From positions 1-16,507 of the forward strand of contig JARXKO010000012.1 in assembly GCA_030271595.1 (NCBI GenBank): 16,507 nt of DNA, read 5' to 3'. The first letter of the stretch is position 1. Every line of letters begins with the position of its first letter. The notes below the pieces were generated by a model that did no database searches, had not been told where the DNA came from, and saw nothing but the letters and a program-made list of their open reading frames with translations. This document shows positions 7,199-12,753 of this stretch, piece by piece. Source of the DNA: Pseudomonadota bacterium (GTDB lineage: Bacteria; Pseudomonadota; Alphaproteobacteria; Sphingomonadales; Sphingomonadaceae). The translations under genes were made by a program, and so were the position numbers.

Positions 7199-7674
7199 TC
7201 CGCGCCCGCCACCTCATTGCCGCCGGTGTCGCGGCCGCGGCGGCGATTGCGCCGGCCGCCGGCCAATTCCGCCGGATGCCGCCCCAGGTTCAGCCCAAAC
7301 TGGTCGGGATCGACGCACTGCGCGCCGAATTCTTCGCCCAGTCGGGCGGCGACACGGTCTATTTCGGGGGCAGCAGCGTGATTTTGGGGGCGCCGGCCAA
7401 AGCGATCTTGATGGCCCAGGCGCGCTGGCTCCGCCGCCATCCGGAAATCGTGGTCAGCATCGAGGGCCATGCCGAGGCCGCCGACACCCGCGACCACGCG
7501 CTCGCGATCGGCGCCCGCAGGGCCGAGGAAGTGCGCGATTTTTTGATTTTGTTCGGGGTCCCAGCGGCGCAAATGACCGCGACCAGCTGGGGAAAAGAGC
7601 GAGTCGCGGTGGCCGGCAATAGCGAAGCGGCGTTCGCGGCCAATCGCCGGGTTCAGACCGTCCTGGTTCGCTAG
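7195..7674 (+). CDS. Pal-like OmpA-domain protein without lipobox
   Basis: A 159-residue protein in the pal position after tolB. It has a signal peptide (HLIAAGVAAAAAIAPAAG) and a C-terminal OmpA/Pal domain from about residue 52: DTVYFGGSSVILGAPAKAIL, IVVSIEGHAEAADTRDHALA, IGARRAEEVRDFL, ATSWGKERVAVAGN and AANRRVQT. It differs from ordinary Pal in two visible ways. There is no cysteine anywhere, so it cannot be a lipoprotein. The peptidoglycan-binding Asp of the GHADERGT motif is Glu94 (GHAEAADT), although the GxRRA arginines (108-109) remain. The TTG start overlaps the tolB stop (TTGA). It may be a soluble, specialised Pal paralogue; a canonical pal elsewhere in the genome is plausible. Convergent with the next gene, 16 bases apart. 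Confidence 0.82.
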   Translation: MIRARHLIAAGVAAAAAIAPAAGQFRRMPPQVQPKLVGIDALRAEFFAQSGGDTVYFGGSSVILGAPAKAILMAQARWLRRHPEIVVSIEGHAEAADTRDHALAIGARRAEEVRDFLILFGVPAAQMTATSWGKERVAVAGNSEAAFAANRRVQTVLVR

Positions 7675-7690
7675 TTCGGGCGCTGGAGCG

Positions 7691-7996
7691 TCAGGCGGCG
7701 CGGCGCTGAAGGCCGCTGCCCGCCAGCCACGAACGCGCCTGGCGCTGGGCCTCGGCGATTTCGCGCGCGGTCATTTCGACCGCAATCTCGGCCCTGCATT
7801 CCTGGCTTCGGGCGCTGCCCGACAAAGCCGCGAGGTTGAACCATTTGTGGGCTTCGACGAGGTCCACCGGAGCGCCCCCGCGGCCGGTCGAATAGGTTAT
7901 TCCAAGCTCGAACAAGGCGTCGAGATCGCCGCGTTCGGCATCGGCGATCCGGCTCCGGATCAGGAACTCGGCGCCCTTTTCGCTGATTGCACCCAT
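7691..7996 (-). CDS. Small Sel1-like repeat protein
   Basis: A 101-residue protein with one clear Sel1-like (TPR-type) helical repeat: ALFELGITYSTGRGGAPVDL followed by VEAHKWFNLAALSGSA, the classic AxxWFxxAA pattern. A final helix (MTAREIAEAQRQARSWL) resembles the tail of other small alphaproteobacterial Sel1 proteins. No signal peptide or membrane segment, so probably cytoplasmic; such repeats mediate protein contacts. The frame stays open 30 codons upstream, but I chose ATG 7996 (MGAISEKG) because AGGGG lies 7 bases before it and the upstream sequence is not protein-like. It lies 64 bases downstream of panC on the same strand. The gap contains an AT-rich pocket (GTTAACCATTTATT on the plus-strand complement), so a separate promoter is possible. 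Partner unknown. Confidence 0.8.
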   Translation of the reverse strand: MGAISEKGAEFLIRSRIADAERGDLDALFELGITYSTGRGGAPVDLVEAHKWFNLAALSGSARSQECRAEIAVEMTAREIAEAQRQARSWLAGSGLQRRAA

Positions 7997-8060
7997 GACA
8001 TTTCCCCTGCTGTTGGGTGCAGATTGTCGGGCGAATCCGAATAAATGGTTAACGCCGACA

Positions 8061-8903
8061 TTACCGTGGCCGTTCGACCGCCACATTGTCGATCAGCCGG
8101 GTGGACCCGATCGTCGCCGCGGCGAGCAGCCGCATGGTGCCGAGCGGCGCATCGAGCGGATCGAGGGTGAGGGCATCGACCAGCGCCAAATAGTCGATTT
8201 TGAGGAAACCGGCCTCGACCAGCTTGAGCTTGGCCGCGGCCAGGGTCCGCGCGACGTCCGCGCCAGTGCCGATTGCATCGCGCGCCCAGATCAAAGTCTG
8301 CGGCAGCGCGATCGCCTGACCGCGTTCGACGGCGGACAGATAGGCATTGCGCGACGACAGCGCGAGACCGTCGCGGTCGCGGACGGTTTCGACCCCGACG
8401 ATCGACACCGGCAGTCCGAGATCGACGGCCATGTGGCGGATCACCGCCAGTTGCTGGAAATCCTTTTCGCCGAACAGCGCCACATCGGGTGCAACCGCGA
8501 TCAGCAATTTGGCGACCACCGTCGCGACTCCATCGAAATGGCCGGGCCGGGCCTCGCCTTCCCAGCGATCCGCAACGCCCTTGACGCTGACCATGGTGGC
8601 AAAGCCGGCCGGGTAAATGTCCTCGACCGCTGGCAGCCACAGCAAGTCGCACTCCGCCGCTCCGAGCAGGCGCGCATCGTCGGCCTCGCGGCGCGGATAG
8701 CGGCCGAGATCCTCGTTGGCGCCAAATTGAAGCGGATTGACGAAAATCGTCGCGGCCACCGCGTCGGCGCGCTTCCTGGCCTCGGCGATCAGCTTGAGAT
8801 GGCCGGCGTGAAGCGCGCCCATGGTCGGGACCAGCGCCACCGTGCCGCCGCGCATCGGGGCCAGCGCTTGCGCCAATTGTTCACGGCTACGAACGGTTTG
8901 CAC
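8061..8903 (-). CDS. panC: Pantothenate synthetase
   Basis: Condenses pantoate and beta-alanine with ATP to give pantothenate, the coenzyme A precursor, in the cytoplasm. The 280-residue protein has all family landmarks: VPTMGALHAGHLKLI (ATP-binding HxGH), IFVNPLQFGANEDLGRYPR, GEARPGHFDGVATVVAKL, LFGEKDFQQLAVIRHM and RDRDGLALSSRNAYLS. Length is typical. The start is GTG 8903, with GAGGG 9 bases upstream, beginning with the usual short strand MQTVRSREQL. It is divergent from mipZ across 80 bp. The supply of CoA has no evident link to its neighbours. Confidence 0.96.
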   Translation of the reverse strand: MQTVRSREQLAQALAPMRGGTVALVPTMGALHAGHLKLIAEARKRADAVAATIFVNPLQFGANEDLGRYPRREADDARLLGAAECDLLWLPAVEDIYPAGFATMVSVKGVADRWEGEARPGHFDGVATVVAKLLIAVAPDVALFGEKDFQQLAVIRHMAVDLGLPVSIVGVETVRDRDGLALSSRNAYLSAVERGQAIALPQTLIWARDAIGTGADVARTLAAAKLKLVEAGFLKIDYLALVDALTLDPLDAPLGTMRLLAAATIGSTRLIDNVAVERPR

Positions 8904-8983
8904 GCCTCGGGACCCTCGGATAGAGCAGCACAGGACGGCGCTTGTCTTGGCGCCGGGGGATTAGGTCAAGGGGCGTGACAGGC

Positions 8984-9772
8984 TTGAGCAAGCCGCATTT
9001 CATCATCTTCGCGAATGAAAAGGGCGGCACCGGCAAGTCGACCACCGCGGTCCACACCGCGGTCGCGCTCGCTGCTTCGGGCCACCGGGTCGGCGCGCTC
9101 GATCTCGACAGCCGCCAGCGGACCATGACCCGGTATCTGGAGAATCGAGCCGCGACGATCACTCGGCTTGGGGTCGACCTGCCCCAGGCGCAGTATGAAG
9201 TGCTCGATGAACTGAGCGAGAGCGCGCTCAACGCGGCGCTCGATCGCCTTTCCGCCGATGCAGACGTGATCGTCGTCGATACGCCGGGCCGCGACGATCC
9301 CGTCGCCCGCGCCGCGATCCTCAGGGCCGACACGCTGGTGACGCCGATGAACGACAGTTTCGTCGACCTCGACCTTATCGGCCAGGTCGACCCCGACAGC
9401 TTCAAGATTACCAAGCCGAGCTTCTACGCCGAGCTCATCTGGAACAGCCGGACCGAGCGCGCCAAGGCGAGCGGCAAGAGCGTCGACTGGGTCGTCCTGC
9501 GCAACCGCCTCCAGCATATCGATTCGCACAATTTGCGGCGGGTCGGCGCGGCGCTCGACGAGCTTGCCCGGCGGGTCGGCTTCCGGGTCATCCCGGGGTT
9601 GGGCGAACGGGTCATCTACCGCGAATTGTTTCCCAAGGGGCTGACCCTGCTAGACCTGCAGCAATTGGGCGAGGTCGGGCTGGGCCACATCACCGCCCGC
9701 CAGGAATTGCGCGAGATGATCGCCGGGCTCGGGGTGCCTGGCGCCGGGGAGGCGGAGCAAAAGGTCGCATAA
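8984..9772 (+). CDS. mipZ: MipZ, ParA-type ATPase for division-site placement
   Basis: A 262-residue P-loop ATPase of the ParA/MinD superfamily. MipZ of Caulobacter associates with ParB at the poles and forms a gradient that blocks FtsZ assembly away from midcell. The deviant Walker A is NEKGGTGKSTTAVH (residues 11-24; signature Lys13, Lys18); then come VGALDLDSRQRTMTRYLENR, which is diagnostic for MipZ, and Walker B-like DVIVVDTPGRDDP. The long MipZ-specific stretch VDWVVLRNRLQHIDSHNLRR and GLGERVIYRELFPKGLTLLD are present. The frame is open from 8942. I chose TTG 8984, giving MSKPHFIIFANEKGG as in close relatives, with GGGG 10 bases upstream; GTG 8975 is the alternative. No ParB gene is seen in the window. 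Confidence 0.93.
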   Translation: MSKPHFIIFANEKGGTGKSTTAVHTAVALAASGHRVGALDLDSRQRTMTRYLENRAATITRLGVDLPQAQYEVLDELSESALNAALDRLSADADVIVVDTPGRDDPVARAAILRADTLVTPMNDSFVDLDLIGQVDPDSFKITKPSFYAELIWNSRTERAKASGKSVDWVVLRNRLQHIDSHNLRRVGAALDELARRVGFRVIPGLGERVIYRELFPKGLTLLDLQQLGEVGLGHITARQELREMIAGLGVPGAGEAEQKVA

Positions 9773-9782
9773 GTCTCCGTCC

Positions 9783-9866
9783 GTCATGCTGAACTTGATT
9801 CAGCATCCATTCTTGTGAAGCACAGTGCGGGCTCCACAATGGACCCTGAAACAAGTTCAGGGTGAC
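9783..9866. repeat. 84-bp double-hairpin REP-like element
   Basis: Two related 26-bp half-copies in inverted orientation, 9783-9808 and 9841-9866, 21/26 identical. Each is itself a perfect hairpin: ATGCTGAA/TTCAGCAT with a 5-base loop at 9786-9806, and ACCCTGAA/TTCAGGGT with a 5-base loop at 9843-9863. The differences in the stems are compensatory. The central part also pairs (TCCA and TTGTG with CACAA and TGGA, with a small bulge), so the whole element could form one long cruciform. From memory it resembles an intergenic repeat common in sphingomonad genomes. It fills the gap between mipZ and pgmG and could act as a terminator or mRNA-end structure for mipZ, though there is no U-tract. Confidence 0.85.
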
Positions 9867-9910
9867 AAATGCCTTGAACTGCCGCCAGCTTTGGAGTGTT
9901 CGCTCTCTTC

Positions 9911-11290
9911 ATGACCCACGATTTCGACCCCTCGATCCTGCGCGAATATGATGTCCGCGGGATAGTCGGCGACACGCTCACCGCCGCCGACGCGCGGGCG
10001 CTCGGGCGTAGCTATGGCGCGCTTGCGGTCACGGAGGGCGCGCGGCGGATTGCGGTCGGGCGCGACGGGCGCAGCCATTCGCCCGAGCTCGAGGCGGCGC
10101 TGATCGACGGGCTGACGCGAAGCGGCCTTGATGTCGTGCGCATCGGCATGGGACCAAGCCCGATGCTCTATTTCGCCGCCGCCACCCTGGGAGTCGACGG
10201 CGGAATCCAGGTCACCGGCAGCCACAATCCGGCCGATTACAACGGCTTCAAGATGCTGCTCAATGGCCGCTCGGTGTTCGGCGAGGAAATCCAGGCGCTC
10301 GGCCGCCGCGCCGCTGACGGAGACTGGACCGACGGCGCGGGCACGGTCGACGATGCCGATGTGCTGGGTGCCTATGTCGACCGGCTGGTCGAGGACTTCC
10401 AGGGCGGGACGTTCCGCATCGGCTGGGACGCCGGCAATGGCGCCGCCGGCCCCGCGCTCGAGCAACTAATAAAACGGCTGCCGGGCGAACATCAGGCGAT
10501 TTTCACCGACGTCGACGGTGCCTTCCCCAACCACCACCCCGACCCCACGGTCGAGGCCAATCTGGCCGATCTGAAAGCGCTGGTGGCGGATCAGAAACTC
10601 GATTTCGGGATCGCCTTCGACGGCGACGGCGACCGCATTGGCGCGGTCGATGGCCTCGGCCGGGTGATCTGGGGCGACCAGTTGCTTGCCATTCTCGCCC
10701 GGCCGGTGCTCGAGGCCGAGCCCGGCGCGACCATCATCGCCGATGTGAAAGCCAGCCAGGTGCTGTTCGACGCCGTCGCCGCGCTCGGCGGCAAGCCGCT
10801 GATGTGGAAGACCGGCCACAGCCTGATCAAGTCGAAGATGAAGGAAACCGGCGCCCCGCTGGCGGGTGAGATGAGCGGCCACATCTTTTTCAAGCACCGC
10901 TGGTACGGCTTTGACGACGCGCTGTACGCCGCGGTGCGGCTGATCGAGGCGGTCGCGAGTTCGGGCAAGAGCCTGACGCAGATCATGGACGATATGCCCA
11001 AGTCGGTCGCCACCCCCGAACTGCGCTTCCCGGTCGACGCCGCGCGCAAGTTCCTGGTGGTCGACGAGGTGCGGGAGCGGCTCGGCGCGGCCGGCGCGAA
11101 GGTCGACGCCACCGACGGAGTCCGGGTCAGCACTGCCGACGGCTGGTGGCTTCTCAGGGCATCGAACACGCAGGACGTGCTGGTCGCGCGGGCCGAGGCA
11201 AACAGCCAGGATGGTCTCGACCGGCTCGTCGCCGACATCGATTCTCAGCTCGCCAGCTCTGGTGTCTTGCGGGCAACAGTGAGTCACTGA
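9911..11290 (+). CDS. pgmG: Phosphomannomutase/phosphoglucomutase (PgmG-like)
   Basis: A 459-residue alpha-D-phosphohexomutase that interconverts hexose 1- and 6-phosphates. In sphingomonads PgmG feeds nucleotide-sugar synthesis for exopolysaccharide and surface glycans. The four domains show their markers in order: substrate-recognising N-terminus ILREYDVRGIVGDTL, phosphoserine loop VTGSHNPADYNGFKM (Ser104), metal-binding loop FDGDGDRIGAVD (237-242), sugar-binding loop LAGEMSGHIFF (319-324), and the C-terminal phosphate-binding region WWLLRASNTQD. I chose ATG 9911 because it places the REYDVRG block where relatives have it; an in-frame GTG lies 15 bases upstream. GGAG at 9893-9896 is rather distant. 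The stop codon overlaps a perfect 13-bp palindrome (11277-11289). Confidence 0.94.
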   Translation: MTHDFDPSILREYDVRGIVGDTLTAADARALGRSYGALAVTEGARRIAVGRDGRSHSPELEAALIDGLTRSGLDVVRIGMGPSPMLYFAAATLGVDGGIQVTGSHNPADYNGFKMLLNGRSVFGEEIQALGRRAADGDWTDGAGTVDDADVLGAYVDRLVEDFQGGTFRIGWDAGNGAAGPALEQLIKRLPGEHQAIFTDVDGAFPNHHPDPTVEANLADLKALVADQKLDFGIAFDGDGDRIGAVDGLGRVIWGDQLLAILARPVLEAEPGATIIADVKASQVLFDAVAALGGKPLMWKTGHSLIKSKMKETGAPLAGEMSGHIFFKHRWYGFDDALYAAVRLIEAVASSGKSLTQIMDDMPKSVATPELRFPVDAARKFLVVDEVRERLGAAGAKVDATDGVRVSTADGWWLLRASNTQDVLVARAEANSQDGLDRLVADIDSQLASSGVLRATVSH

Positions 11291-11374
11291 AATATCGCAG
11301 TCATGCGAAAGTCGCTGTTCTGAAAGCCGATTTGCCATAGCCTCCACGGTGCAACATGAGTCGCGGGGTGGGAC

Positions 11375-11518
11375 ATGACCTCTGTGCTGAAGATGCTGAA
11401 GCCTGGAATTGCAGTCGCGCTTGGCGCGATGATACTGGCGGGGTTGGCGATCGCGGTGAAGCGGGCGGCCGATTTCGACGTCGATCTCGACTTCGACTGG
11501 GACGATTTGCCGGCCTGA
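11375..11518 (+). CDS. Small single-pass membrane protein with Asp-rich tail (47 aa)
   Basis: A short ORF of 48 codons with a coherent layout. A basic N-terminus (MTSVLKMLKP) precedes a hydrophobic helix of about 18 residues (GIAVALGAMILAGLAIAV), then KRAA and a strongly acidic tail with aspartate at nearly every other position (DFDVDLDFDWDDLPA, seven Asp in the last 15 residues). GGGG lies 6 bases before the ATG. By the positive-inside rule, the Lys at both ends of the helix leaves topology uncertain. It stands 84 bases after pgmG and its stop is 6 bases from the stop of the convergent exonuclease gene. I recognise no family. The transmembrane-plus-acidic-tail pattern favours a real protein, but conservation would have to confirm it. 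Confidence 0.5.
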   Translation: MTSVLKMLKPGIAVALGAMILAGLAIAVKRAADFDVDLDFDWDDLPA

Positions 11519-11524
11519 CCGGGC

Positions 11525-12523
11525 CTAATCGTCCTCATCCTCATAGCCGATTAGATTGAGTTCGCGCGCCTTGATCTGGTGGGTCATGCACCAGTGTTTG
11601 AGCGCCTCCTCGCGGCCGTGGGTGATCCACACTTCGGTCGGTGCGACGTCGCGGATGGTCTGGGTCAATTCGTCCCAATCGGCATGATCGGAGATGATCA
11701 ATGGCAGTTCGACGTTGCGCTGGCGGGCGCGCTGGCGGATCCGCATCCAGCCCGAGGCCATGGCCGTCACCGGATCGGGCAGCCGCCGCGACCAGCGGTC
11801 GTTGAGCGCGCCCGGCGGGCAGATGACGATGCGGCCTTTGAGCTCATCCTTGGCAACGCCTGTCGCCGGCCGTAATTCGCCGAGCGAGACTCCAAGCGCC
11901 TCGTAGAGTTGGCACAATCGTTCCATCGCGCCGTGATAATAAATCGGGTCGTCATGGCCGCGCCCGCGCAGTTCGGCGATGACCCGCTGCGCCTTGCCCA
12001 GCGCATAAGCGCCGACCAGCACGCAGCGTTCAGGGTCGCTGTGCAAGCGGTGGAGCAGGCGGTCGATCTCACCGCCGGTGTCGGGGTGGCGGAAGACCGG
12101 CAGGCCGAAGGTCGCTTCGGTGATGAAGATGTCGCACGGCGTGACCACGAACGGGGCGCAGGTCGGGTCCGGGCGGCGCTTGTAATCGCCCGACACGACC
12201 ATCCGCTCGCCCCGGTAGTCGAGGATGATTTGCGCCGAGCCAAGCACATGGCCGGCGGGGACGAAGCCAATTTCGACCTCGCCGACCTTGACGCTTTCGC
12301 CATAAGCCACCGCATGGCCTTGCTGCTCACCATAGCGAACGCCCATGATCGCCAGCGTTTCGGCGGTTGCCCACACCTCGCCGTGGCCGCCGCGGGCGTG
12401 ATCGGCATGACCGTGCGTGACGAGCGCGCGCGCCTGCGGCTGCGACGGGTCGACCCAGGCGTCGGCCGGCCGTACGTAAATCCCCTCGGGGTGGGGCTCG
12501 ATCCAGGAACCCAGGCGGGCCAT
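11525..12523 (-). CDS. Ligase-associated DNA exonuclease (metallo-beta-lactamase/beta-CASP)
   Basis: A 332-residue metallo-beta-lactamase-fold nuclease of the ligase-associated exonuclease family, part of a bacterial DNA-damage set that also includes an ATP-dependent ligase, an Lhr-type helicase and the phosphoesterase PdeM. The zinc motif HxHxDH is THGHADH (His37, His39, Asp41, His42). Further metal or beta-CASP residues lie in VPAGHVLGSAQI (His92), VSGDYKRRPDP (Asp113), FITEATFGLP (Glu136) and near the C-terminus SDHADWDEL and VWITHGREEAL. Length is typical. The ATG at 12523 has no Shine-Dalgarno sequence, but TATAGC lies 5 bases upstream, which would suit a leaderless transcript. It is divergent from the helicase operon, whose product is its expected partner. 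No ligase gene is adjacent in this window. Confidence 0.92.
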   Translation of the reverse strand: MARLGSWIEPHPEGIYVRPADAWVDPSQPQARALVTHGHADHARGGHGEVWATAETLAIMGVRYGEQQGHAVAYGESVKVGEVEIGFVPAGHVLGSAQIILDYRGERMVVSGDYKRRPDPTCAPFVVTPCDIFITEATFGLPVFRHPDTGGEIDRLLHRLHSDPERCVLVGAYALGKAQRVIAELRGRGHDDPIYYHGAMERLCQLYEALGVSLGELRPATGVAKDELKGRIVICPPGALNDRWSRRLPDPVTAMASGWMRIRQRARQRNVELPLIISDHADWDELTQTIRDVAPTEVWITHGREEALKHWCMTHQIKARELNLIGYEDEDD

Positions 12524-12528
12524 TGGGA

Positions 12529-12536
12529 GCTATAGC
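12529..12536. promoter_or_regulatory. Symmetric GCTATAGC, possible shared -10 element
   Basis: The perfect palindrome GCTATAGC lies between the divergent exonuclease and small-protein/helicase units. On the minus strand TATAGC ends 5 bases before the exonuclease ATG, fitting a leaderless start. On the plus strand TATAGC lies upstream of the AGGAG at 12566-12570. No convincing -35 box is visible on either side, so this is a tentative call. Confidence 0.22.
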
Positions 12537-12578
12537 AAGCGAGCGGGCATCCGGTTCCCGCGGGCAGGAGTGATTTGG

Positions 12579-12749
12579 GTGAGCGGCAATGCGTGGATGT
12601 GTATCGACCTGCTGGCGCCAGTACTGCTGCTGGTGGCGTTGATCGCGCTCATCGCCACGGCGAAGGCCGATCCGGCGCGCGCGCTGCACCGCGATTCGAG
12701 TCCGAAGAAGCCGCGGCGATCGAGCCGCCGCAGCCGCCGCGCCGACTGA
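12579..12749 (+). CDS. Small membrane protein with Arg-rich tail (56 aa)
   Basis: A 57-codon ORF starting at GTG 12579 with an excellent ribosome-binding site, AGGAG at 12566-12570, 8 bases upstream. The protein has a short N-terminus (MSGNAWMCIDL), one hydrophobic helix (LAPVLLLVALIALIATA) and a strongly basic tail rich in Arg, Lys and Ser (SPKKPRRSSRRSRRAD). The tail is expected to be cytoplasmic and could bind nucleic acid or phospholipid head groups. The stop lies only 4 bases before the helicase GTG, so the two are surely cotranscribed. I know no named family for it. The strong translation signal and tight spacing support a real gene; the function is unknown. Confidence 0.62.
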   Translation: MSGNAWMCIDLLAPVLLLVALIALIATAKADPARALHRDSSPKKPRRSSRRSRRAD

Positions 12750-12753
12750 TTCC

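Noticed and set aside
7997..8086. 30-codon upstream extension of the Sel1 gene overlapping panC
   Set aside because: ATG 7996 has a strong AGGGG site, and the extension would overlap the panC 3' end and has no protein-like pattern.
8942..8983. N-terminal extension of mipZ from TTG 8942
   Set aside because: The added residues (SWRRGIRSRGVTG) are not MipZ-like; starting at 8984 gives the family N-terminus MSKPHFI.
11356..11559. 67-codon ORF overlapping the 47-aa small gene
   Set aside because: A different frame with an irregular Arg/Asp/Gly composition, extending into the convergent exonuclease gene; the 47-aa frame has a membrane helix and a ribosome-binding site.
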